From: Serinus canaria
Lineage: Eukaryota > Chordata > Aves > Passeriformes > Fringillidae
Length of the DNA: 64,000 bases
Assembly (NCBI RefSeq): GCF_022539315.1
Contig: NC_066319.1
Span: 24,576,093 to 24,640,092 of the forward strand
Direction of reading: 5' to 3'
Numbering within the stretch: the first letter of the stretch is position 1; the number at the start of each line of letters is the position of its first letter. The position numbers were made by a program, and so were the translations under genes. Shown here piece after piece: positions 49,554-61,500 of this stretch. The notes under the pieces are model-generated. The model ran no database searches. It was not told the DNA's origin and saw nothing but the letters and a program-made list of their open reading frames with translations.

Positions 49554-52500
49554 ATGGCCAGAAGGAGTCCGGGGCCGTGGTTTGTACCCTGGCTCTGCTT
49601 GGTGCTGGTGCTGCACTTGGGCGAAGGGCAGAAGGAAAAACCCTTCGGTGAAATGTGCCTGGAGGACTTTACGGCAGGGCTGCCGGATTGGGTGCTGGAC
49701 ACAGACGCCTCCGTCCAGAATGGAGCCACCTTCTTGTCGTCCCCCATGGTGCATCGGAGCAGGGACTGCATGAGAGCCTGCTGTAAGGACCCCGCTTGTA
49801 ACCTGGCTCTCGTGGAGCAGGGCCCGCGCTCGGAGGATGACCGCATCCAGGGCTGCTTTCTCCTCAATTGCCTCTATGAGAAGGCTTTCGTTTGCAGGTT
49901 TGCCAGGAAGATCGGCTTTCTCAACTTCTTGAAGAAGGACGTGTACGATTCCTACCTGGCAATGCAGAATCATAGACCTAGTGGTAAGGTGCCCGTAATG
50001 GATCCCTGCCAGCCGGGTCTGGAAGAGCATTAATGGTTACTCGGTGCCAGCTCCTCCGGCCATCCTATGAGCAGCAGTGCTGCCAAACACTCGGGGTAGG
50101 GTGATGCTAAAGATGGTGTTTCTGTGTTTTCTTCTGCCACAAAGGTATTTCCCAAACCCCAATGCTCATTTTTAAGATCTGTGCCTCAGTTTACTTGTTA
50201 GTGAATGAATAGGGAATCTCTAACCTGTTTGAAGCAGGTGGAGTGTGTGATTAACCAAAGTCAGAGCTTTTGCTACTTGACAATGTAGAGAAAAAGGTGT
50301 TATTTTTCTTCTCCCTTTCCCTGGACCTTTGAGGTTGGAAAGTGAAATCCTCTAAAAATCTACGCATCACCATGTTTTAAAGGGCTGCATTAATCTCTTA
50401 ATTGCTCAGGGGTTGGAGGCAGGATGCAATCCACTTACCTTTATTTAACAGCAGCCTTGATGGTGAGGTGTGTCTGTACTTCTCTGCTTGTTGGGGCTGT
50501 TTCTGCTTGCTGCTGCTGGGAGAGGAGCAGCTGGGGGAGGCTGGTCATAAAACTTCCCCTTTGGAGGTGGGTTTCCCTTCTGCAATCCCTGTTTCCCTGT
50601 TTTAAAAGATTGCACCTGGACACAGAGAGCCAGGTGAACTAATGAACTAATCTGAAGCTGGCCACCTGCCATCTCCAAAGAACTGCAGTGTGCTCAGAAA
50701 CACTGAAAACACAGCAGCATCTCCTTTTGCCCCCTCCGCCTGTGTTTTGGTTGAAGCCTAAGAAGACTGGCATGTTTCTAGCCTGACTGGGTCTTTGGCA
50801 ACCATAACCAGTTTATCATTTGTTGGTCCCTGGGCAGGGCTGTTAGGGATATCTCTATGGACAATCCTCCTCACACCCCCTCCCAGCCCACCTGTGGGAA
50901 GGGAAGGATCTGTGAAGATGGCAAGGGGAGCATCCAGGTGGGTGCAGGGGCTTGATGATGTGAGCTGAATAGATCTTTGATCTTCTGCTGGGATGTGACA
51001 GCCTCAGGCCTTGTGTGTTTTGGAGGTGGGAAATGGCCCCAGACTCCACAATGACCACTTCTCCATCCTGAGCAGCAGCAGTGTGAGAGAGCTGGAGCAG
51101 GGCACGACTTCTCTGAAGCGGCCCTTGGGTGTTGCTGGTTTGAACAGCAGTGTGGCAGAAGTGGTCCTCCTGGTCCTCTGTCCCTGCTTGTGGCTTCCAC
51201 TGGATTTTAGGGCCGTTTGGTAAAGGTGTCTAACTGTTTCAGCAGTTCTCCCGCATCTCCATTCCAGGCTCAAGATCCTTTTCACAGCAGCTGCAGTAAG
51301 GGGGGAGCTGAAGGCCACATCACCAAGAATGGAGGTGGCATGCTGGCAGCTGTCTAAACTCCTGTATGCTTTGCTGTAGGAGGAAAAGGGAATGCATCAT
51401 CTCTAGTACATCCTGATTTCACAAGATTAGATTAAAATACAATGTACTGTTGAGCAATTCACCCTCTTTACCTCTGTGGAGCAGTGCCTCATACAAGAAG
51501 ATTGCAAGCCCCTTGTCCCTTGGGTGGTCCCAGGATCTGGCATTCCATGTGTGCAGATCTTTAGACAGTGTCCCAGGGTTGCTGGCCTCTCTGTGTGACC
51601 AGCAGTGACATGTTTGCTAAAATATGGCACCGAACTGCAGCACCCCAGACACCAATACAAAGTTGCTGTCTTGTAATCCGCCCCTAGGAGCAGGAAGACC
51701 CAGGCGGGCTTATCAGTGAGAGGTGAAAAGCACTCCAGAAATGCAGTTTGGGTGCCTCTCCTTACTCACGTGGGCCTTGTGCCTCGGGCTGCTGTGGATG
51801 TAGGAGGGACTAGGTCTCTTCTACAGCTGTCTTTGGCTTTGAGGGTGTCGGGTGCCAGGCCGGTCTCCAGCTGTAGTGACAGACGCTGGGCAGCTCACTG
51901 CTGTTATTTGGCTCAGACTGTGACGTTCGTGCTGTGCTTTTATTGGAAATGTGGTTCCCTCCTCTGAGTTTTTTGGGCATTGTCTTTGATACCAAAAGCT
52001 TTCTGAGTAACCTCGAATGACACTGGATGGCTAGCAGGGGAAAGAGATTAAGGGAGTTATCCTACTGGAGAAATAACTGAGTCCCCCTCTCTACAGCAGT
52101 TGATGAGACACTTAAAAATGTGGATGTCCATTTTGATTCAGATATAAACCAAAAAAATCCAGACCAAAACCCCAAGCCCTTCCAGCCATGATGCTGGCAT
52201 TGGGTCCATGCAGGACCTGTCTGGACAGGAGGGTGGATGCCTGGCTGTCAGTGAGGGGGAAGAGGGGAAGGGCACAATGGAGCAGGTGCAGGAGCCTCTG
52301 GGCACTGAGCGTGTCTGCCTGGCAGCATGAGGAAGCTCTACAACATTTTTGCTTCTGGACCTTTTAGGGATGCCTGAAGAGGCTGGGTGAAACAAATATT
52401 AAAGGAAGCTGGTTTTGGCATGTCAGGTCTTCCTCCCAAAATCTTGGCCCGGGTTTTGGACTGGAGACAAAACTGTGTAGTTTTCCTGCTGTTGTGCTGT

Positions 52501-55500
52501 ATCACTGCTATACCTGAAATCTTGTGATTACTCTGGATGCCAGGTTACTGTCAGCCCCCTGATTCTGGCCCTGGGGGTCTGCAGGAAGCTTATCTGCTGC
52601 TTTATCATGCATTCCTTTCCTGTGTTCACTGCTGTCAGGGGTCCTAGGGGCCTTTACCTGTATCAGTCTTCAACACCCTCTGCAATGATAAGAATGAAAT
52701 GCATGTTTTTTCTAGTGAATAATGAAATACCCAGTTAGTGATTCCAGGGGGTGACATTAAACAAAAAAGTCACAGGTTATAAGACCCACACTACAATTGC
52801 TACTACAGGGAGCAGACCTGTTGAATTAAGAGGTTTATATATGTTTAAGAGGAGACTAAGTAACACTTGAAAGAGAGCACACAGCTGGGGGCTGCTGAAT
52901 GGACAGATTTAATCTTGGAGTGTTTCTGGAGCCTGATGGAAAGTAGCTGAAAGCTGGAAGAGCATATTCTTGCAGTGCTCTTGCTTTTGTTCAGGCATCC
53001 ACAGCGACGGATGGCAAGTGAACACAAGGACAGGGGTACCTGCTCTAACCCACTGTGGCCTGGCCACTCTTACAGTGTTATGACTTCAGAAAAACCTGTG
53101 GGTACAGTCAGCAATGAATACAGCTGAAATCTGGGTTTTGCACATCTTCTGAATATATTTTCAGTGTTCTGCAGAGCAAGAGCTTCTGAGTTCTTTGTAA
53201 GCTGGTGACGACAGCTTGGCACGGTCTTTTGCCTGTTTCAGCTAACGTACAGCCTGAAGTCTCTGATGTTATTGTTAAAAGGCACAATCTTCTTAAATGA
53301 TTCCTGAGCCTGAACTTTGGTGCGAGTTTTCTGCCTGGCTCATCCGGGAGGGGCAGGCTCACCATGCACTTTATTGGTTATAATGGAGCCCAGTGTTTAA
53401 GTAACTAGCCCAGCTTATTCTGGTCTAGGCAAACCAGTTTTGGGTGTGAAACTGGAAAATAACCTCCCTGAACCTTTGTCCATTTCTTGAACTGAACCTT
53501 TTGTGGTTGTTTTGAAATGCTCAGTGACTCTCTCCTACTCCTGCTGAGTCCAGGGCTTGTGAGTGGGAGACAGGAAGTGCTTGGGAGCCACAGGGTTCTG
53601 ATCAGGTATGTCTGCTCCTGCCTCACCATGGAGGGAGATTTGCAGGCTGAAACTTTGTTAATGCATTCCAAAAGAAGAGCTCCCCAAGACTAAAGCTCAT
53701 CCCTCCTCAAATGTTTGGTCCAATGCTGGTTTCCATTCTGTGGACAATTAAAATGAGCAGCAGTGGTATCACAGCTGGGGCTGGGACAGGTCCCCTTTGG
53801 GTGATGCTGTTGAGCCCTGAGCCAGCTGCTCATCCTTAAGCTCAGGCCAGGAGATGGGAAGTTGCACAGTCAGTACCCCCAGCACAGATTCAGAGGCTGA
53901 TGTGTACTGGAAGGGTCCTAGAAGACCAGCTGGAAGGTCCAGCTCCCTGCTCAGAGTGGGTGATAAGGCGTTCCACTCCGCTTGCTGTGGAATGAGTGTT
54001 TGTTGTGCAGCATTTACTGAAGTGGCTACATCATGTCCTGTGTCCAGAGCTCCAGTCTCCTTGAAGAGACTGCAGGTACAAACCAATCTTCACTAAAATA
54101 GCATCAATACCTGTGGGAGAGTCTTTCCCTCTGCCTGCCAAAGCAAATAGGACTGGTTTCCCACGCTCTGAGGAAGGATGGAGGGAACCTAGGGACAGCA
54201 GCATCTTATGTTATTCTGAAAATATAATCCATTCAGTCATACTGTATTGTTTTAGAGAGGTTAAGTTGATCTGCTGTGTGCCCCACTTACAAACCACTAC
54301 AAAAACCCCTAGAAACTAATGCTGAGAGCTGCTTGGCTGTGCATGAGTTGTTAGAAAACTGTATGGCTTTATCATGACTGTATTTGCTACCCAGCCAGGA
54401 TGAAGCCCTAAAGAAAGAGCCCCTATTTCTCTTTCTCCAGGCACTGCATTGCATTGCCTTGTTCCCTTTTCTCTCTTTCCACCTCAGGCAAATTAATACT
54501 GTGGCAGCAGTGTCATCCTTCATTACCTCTGCCCATGGAAATGGAGAGTTTTCTAGTGTGGATGGGTGAGGGAGATGCTCACTTTTGAATGACTTCCCTG
54601 GAAGCAATGAGGAGCAGAAGTTAAGCATTTGTGGGAAGAGCCACACTGCTGCCCACCTGCTTTTGGAGCAGACAGGTTCTTCTGGCTTCTGATGCTTGAA
54701 ATCTCCACGGTCCTGTGTCTCATGGATGCTGGAATTTGGGTGGCCTCATTTTTCCTCCTGTCTCTGCTCCTGGCCTGGTCAGTGGCTTTTGTCCCCAGTG
54801 AGGTCTTTCCCTTGCCTGGTCCCCAGGCCCTCAGTCACCATGAGAAAGCTTTCCAGCTCTTTCTAGTGACAACCCCAAATCATTCTGAAGTATTTTTAAG
54901 CATTGCTTTGTAGTCTCAACTATTCAGGGTGTAGCTGCATAAACTCTGGAATGGAGGAAATCTGGTTTTCTATAGATCTCAAGGGCAAAAGCTAATATCT
55001 GAATTCCAGAAGAAAAATACCTCCAAACTGTGAGCTTTGCAAGTTCATTCTGTCATGGGATTTCAATGGTGCCTGCATAGCAAGGTCCTTAGTGGGGTCT
55101 CTCCCCCACTTAGATGCTTATTTTTGAAGCCCTTGTAGAAATTAATATCTTTTGAATTCCAGTTCCCCCATCAATTTTGGTTCAAGTTAACTCATTAGAG
55201 GTGAAGCCAGACAAGCCACTGACTGCATGAGCTTTTAAACAAGAGTAATTTTTTTTAAAAGCAAAAATCAGGGTCTCAGGCAAATACAGAATGAGTAATA
55301 AAACTTTTTAAAGGGGTTTGGATTCCCTCTATCATGCTTTCCTCTGGAATCATAAAAAAAGCTACATCCCCTATTGATGTGTTATATAAATGGGAGAGGA
55401 AATTGTTACTTATGATGTGACTCCAGGAGTATGTTTCATAGTAAAAAGCATGCCACAGACAGCATCATAAAGCTTTAACCTCCCTGTTAATTACAGAGTT

Positions 55501-58500
55501 TTACAGCAGAAACTTTCCATGGTTGAAAGAGCATTATAGCAAAGGTTACTTTCATTTCTCCTATAGACTTTCAGAGCAAAACCGAGTGGAATTTCCATTG
55601 TATGAGCAGTTTGCTGATACTCACTGTGGGTCGGTCAGCACTTGGTTCTGAAGCTCAGGTGGAAAACAGCCATGTTACCAGGGAAGGCTTCCTGCAGTTA
55701 GTGTGGCAGAAATACTCCAAAGTCACTGAACTTTCAGGCATCCTAAGGAGAAAAGGGATAGTCTTAAAAAACAGGTCCTTAAATTCGACTGAGCATTACT
55801 CCTTGGCAGTCACCACAAATAAAGAAATACACTTGACTCTTCTTCTGGACGGGAAGAGAGTAAATTTGGCTCATCAGAGATGGGAACTGGAGAAGTTGTT
55901 GACCCATTGAATAGAACTGAGCTTTTACTTGATCATGCAACCCACAAACTAAAGTAGCTGGATGTTTGGCCTGCAATTTTTTGTTTAAAGTGTACATGCT
56001 TACATATGTCAAGGGAAAACATGATTTGGAGTCACAAGTTAAGGATCAGCCTCTGTGTTGTTGAAAAACTGGTCTTTTCCTTGTGCAATTGCACCCACCT
56101 ACTGGGCTCACCCTGGCAGGACAGTGGCAGGGAGTAGGCTGCCTTTCTCCTTGGCTCCTGGTGTTTGCCTAGCAGGAATGGCAGGAATGTGTCCCCTTTC
56201 CACAGCTTGCAGCGGTGTGTGCAAGGTGACAAAAGAACTAAGTGGCCTGTTTTAATGTCAGGTTTCTTTGTACATATGCCTTGTATTAAATGTCCCTTCA
56301 GTAGACTGCAGCAAGAGTCAGCAGCTGGGATCTAAATCCAGATACACAAGATTCAAACAGGAAATTAGGAGCAAGTCTGCAACAGTGAAAATAATCAGCT
56401 AATGGAGTAATTTTCTAAGGGGTTTGGACACTAATCCTCCCCTTCAGTCACAGTTGATAGAACAGTGTAATGGCAGAGTGATTTCTATCTAACTTATAAG
56501 TGATGGTTGGTGCCTTTACAAACGACTCAGGCTGAGCTGGAACACTGAGTCTTGGACTTGGTACAGGTGCTGCCAGGTGGAGTTTTATGGGCTGAGCTAT
56601 GCACAAAGCCTGCAATCAGACAGAAGGAATTATGAGTCAGGCTCAGTGGTGTCATTGTATAGGCTGTTCTTGCTGGCATGGGCAAGGATCAGTTTACACC
56701 TCTTGTACTTACAGTCTGGAAAAACATTTAATAGATTGTGGAAGTTGCTGGTAAGCTAATCCATGGAACAGTACAAAAATAACAATCTCATGAATGGTTC
56801 TTGGTACTGTTTTAAAGGCATATATGTCAAAGAGTGGGGTGGAAGATGAGCTGGAAGAGAAATATTTCCCATCCAAGTGCCACATTGTGCAGGTCTGGCT
56901 AAATACACTAATGTAGTGCTTAGAGATAGTGGGAGGAATGATGAGAGTCAGTTCCACATTCTTCAACACCCACATCAGGCCGTCTCGTCAAGTGAAGGGC
57001 GGACATTCTTCTGTGCTCTTCTGCAAGGATGTGATCCCACTCTCAGAGGCAACGGCTGTAGCCACAGGACCACCCTCTCTGGGTGGTTCCTGTGGACAAA
57101 AGTGCCCAGGGAACCAGCTGGCTCAAAGAGACTGCCATAGTGGGTTGTGGACTTATTAAATTAGTGAGGGCAGTAATAACTGGTAATAACTGGTACTGGT
57201 TGCCTGTTGCTCGCTCAGGCTGTGAGAAACACAGCTCCATAAAAGTGTTTTTCTTTCAGCAGTTGAAGTCTGGATTGATTTAGCCTGGAAGAATCCCTTT
57301 CCCTTGTCTTCCTGTAGTGGAGACAAGGACTGGACCCTTCAGCCTCTTACCCAAGCCTTGTTCTACATTTCTTCTGCAGATGACCACCCTCCAATAGCCC
57401 GTGCTGTCAAGGACATGAGGGTACAGCCAGGGGAGCCAGTGGTGCTGAGAGGCACGGAGAGCACGGATGACCATGGGATAGTCAGCTATGAATGGAAGCA
57501 GATCCTTGGCGACCCCTCTGCGGAGATGAAGGTAGGGAGCTGCAGGGAATAAGCACCTTGCTCATGGCACCTGTGTTCTGCACTAGGTTGGTCAGTCAGA
57601 GCCTTGACTTAAAGGTCACCTTGTCCTTCCCTCTTCAAGCCAGTCCATGCAGGAGCCTGTTCCCAAAAACTATGGAGCGGTCCTTGCGGTTGCCCTCCCT
57701 GCCTCACACACTATTTAGAAGTGTCATGTTTGGCCTCATTAGGTCTCAGGCTCCCTGCACAGGATGCTGTCACAAGCCTTCCCGAGCAACATCTGACCTG
57801 CCTGGGTGGGAGCAGCTGAGAGGGCAGAGCTTCCATGCAAGAGCTGCCTCTGGTCCCAAGATCCTATAGTTCAGTGAAGGGCCTTTTCTTAGTTTTACTC
57901 TGTCCACTTCAGTGCATTTCCTCTTCTGTCTCTGAACAATCCAGTCTCAGGCTCTTCTCCTGTTCTCCTGGGGCTTTTCCTGGACTTTGCCTCTTTTTAA
58001 AGTATTTTCTTCCTCCTATTTTATCTGAGCTAGAGCAGAGATCCAAGATCTCTGGGGTGTGAATGCTGCCTATTTACTTGACGTTAAAAGTGAATTGCGG
58101 CTTTAGAAGGGCAAATTATTTCTTTTAAACTTCTGCAAAATACTTTGGGAAGCCATGGAGTTAATATGGAGTTCTTGTGGCACCTTTTGGAAGAATTAGC
58201 AAATCAGTACATCAGGCCCACAACTGATTTTGAACTTCAGCAGTGACGAACTCTAAAAGTACCAAGGGGTCTGTGTAATACAGCAAGTGCTCCTTTCCTT
58301 TTCCCTTTGCACTAGCCCAACCAAAGCAACTTCTGTGGAGGGGGGAAAGGTCCTCTAATATTACGCTGTATTAACTACATAAAAATTATATATGAGGCTG
58401 TGTTCTTTTGAAACCTAATCAAAACCAGAAATAGCATGGAAATGAATGTCCAATTCTATTGTAAATATAGAAGAAAAGTTTGTCTCAATAATATTGTAGC

Positions 58501-61500
58501 TTTCTCTTCTGACAAAATAATTAAATACGGCTACCTTATTCCCTATGCACTAAGTAAATGATTCATAATAGATTTTGAGTTTTAAAAAGTTAAATAAAAA
58601 CTACACGTATTTCTGTACTTTCCAAAGACTTTTATTTTTCCTTGTACTTTCACAATGCTCCAAATCATGAAATATCTAATTATGCTTGTGGTACTTGTTG
58701 TCTCTCTATTCCAGTTGGGTACCAGTCCATGGGTTTGGGGGGATTGTCTAGTACTGAGACATTTTTCATGCCGACATCTGCTTGAAGGTTTCCATCCAAG
58801 TTCCTTTCTCCCTAATACAGGAACATGGACCTTGCATAGCTTCAGTCACTTCTTCCTTAGAAGTACTTTTCTCCTACATAAGCCTTTCTTTTGCATTCTC
58901 AGAAGCACGAAGAAGATCAGGTAGAAATCTCCAACCTCCAAGTGGGGACTTACGTCTTCCAGCTCACTGTCACAGACACTGCACAGCAGCAAGACTTCAC
59001 CAACATCACCATCGTGGTGTTGAGCTCTGAGCAGACAGAAGGTGAGCCTGAGCCCACACATATCTCCCTGGAGTCCTTGAGCCTAGGTGTTGCTCTGGCA
59101 TTATTGGTGCTCTTCTCAGAAGGGTGGATGGGAGAAGAGCACAACCAAGAGCCTGGACTTGCATGTCAGCTTTTCCCAGTAAAAGCCTGCACCAGTAGTG
59201 CAAGGTCTCTGCATTCTTAGTGATCTGTTTTGGAGTCTTCATGTATCCTTGGATTTTATTTTTAATAGCTTTATTTAATGATGAAAGTGTTTAGCATTAC
59301 AAGTGAATTAGGAGTGAGGAGTTCTTGGACAAATGGTTGACTAGTAGCTAAGCAGGGGATGTCTCCTACCTCAGGTACCATAAAAATATAAGAACAGCCA
59401 TGTCAAGTGATGCTAAAGATCTGACCAAAGTCCAGTACAACAGTGTGCAGAGCTTGGTACTTTCTAAAAAGTGCAAAAATGTGACATGCTATCAGTAAAT
59501 CTCTACTATGCTTGAATAACCCCCAAGGATTTTGCAGCTGGGAGATGATTTTAAGCAGAAGATGGTGTCTTTGTGTTTAATAACCATGTACGAATCCGTT
59601 TTTCACCTCATGTAATCTTTGAAAAGCAGCAACCTCCTGAAGCAAGGAGTTTCACAGCTTAACTCTGAGCTGTGTGGAGATGCAGCTCTTTTTGTTTTAT
59701 GCATGTGGCACCTTCTAATTCAGTTTTGTGACTTCCCTTTCATATAAAAAAATTATTTCTATGATTCCCTACTCTCCTTCTCCATGTTGGTCAAGATTTT
59801 ATAAACCTTTCAGACATGTCCTTTGGAAGATTTTGTTTGCCTTCACATATACAAAACAGAAAGTCTTCCAAAGGACTTATCTAACCCAGACCCTTTTGTG
59901 TTTACTTTCTTGATAGAGCATTGTTTGACTCCAAAGAAAGTGGGTTGGTGTCGGGGATCTTTTCCACGCTGGTTTTACAACCCGAGCCTTCAGCAGTGTG
60001 AGGAGTTCATTTTTGGTGGCTGCAAGCCCAACAAGAATAACTACTTACGGGAAGAGGAGTGTGAACTTGCCTGCAAGAATGTCAGAGGTGAGTCCTTCAA
60101 AATCCAGCTCCCTCTTTCTCATAGGATTGGGATGACCCTATGGACAAGTACTGCAGCCTCTTGGCTGACACCTAGTTAGAACCCAGTAAGCTGAGGAGAC
60201 TGGGCTAATTACGGATGGACAGTCTTAAGCTGCCAAAGTATCCTGACTCAGCTCCTAAAGCACTGGACAGTGTCCCTGGTATTCCGCTGGCTACAGAAGC
60301 CCTCATGAAATCTTTGTGTTGCATCTGAAGCCTAAATTCAGAGAGCAGCATCATACAGTTGGGGGCCAGAAGTGCTTCACTCCCAAAATGAAATTAATCT
60401 CCCTTATTGCCACCCTCAAGCTAGTGAGAACAATTTAATACTGCTCAGATAAATGGACTGAGCCTCTGCCAGGCCTATTGCAGTATACAGCTTAAGAAGG
60501 AGGTTAAAGCCTTGGAAAAGAAAGACAATTTGGAAATGGTCTTCCTTGTGGTGGGAAGATCCCCTGTCTTCCTGCAGGCTTGCCTCACGTAGGTGCAGCT
60601 CATCTGGATCTCTGAGTCACATTTCACCTCTGTAATCCAGGGCCTCCTTCCAGAAAATATGCTCTTCTCACGTGATACATGAAGGCAATGTAAAGCTGAT
60701 CTTAAGCTGACAAAACGCTGTGGTGGTAAATTTATTTTATTTTATTTTTCCCCTTGTCTCTTCAGGTTCTATTGGTGGGCGACAACAGCCAGGTGAGTCT
60801 CCCATAGGACAGTGTAATCCACTGCAAGCTTGGGCTGAGTGTCTCATGTCCATTCCTGTGGCTTTTGATTTGGACTCAGTGTGGAAAGTGAGGCACTGGA
60901 GAGTAATTTCTTTAGTAAGCCTTTCACTTTCATGTCATAGGATAATTTAGGTTGGGGATTACCTCTAGAGGTCATCTGATCCAACCCACTACTGAAAGCA
61001 GGCCCAGCTTTGAGTCACACTAGGTTGCTCAGTTCTTTATCCAGTTTGGTTTTGGGTATCTGAAAAAGGAGATTGTACACATTGTCTGATCAAACCATGC
61101 CAGTGTTTGATGACCCTCATTATAATTTTTCCCCTTACATTGAATTGCTTTCCCTTGTTGCAACTCCTGTCTGTTGCTGCTCATCTTACTACTGTGCTCC
61201 AAAATGAATGTCTCTTCTGTAATTTGTCTTCTCCTCATGGGAGGTCTTGTGCTCCAGGCTCTTGCTGAGATTTACTCTAGTATGTCTATGTTTTTTGTCA
61301 CTGGGGAGCTGAGAACTGGTCACAGTACTCAGCACTGGGCTCCACTTCTAGAGCAAAGAGCCTTGAAGCTTTTGCAGCCCAGTGTGCAGGTTTCAGTTTG
61401 GCTTCCCTAATTTAATCTCCCATGCTTGGGCAATGTCTCCGTATTCTTCCTGAATAGCTCATTCTTGCTTCCACCTGTTATGTACTTCCAGAGTAATGTT

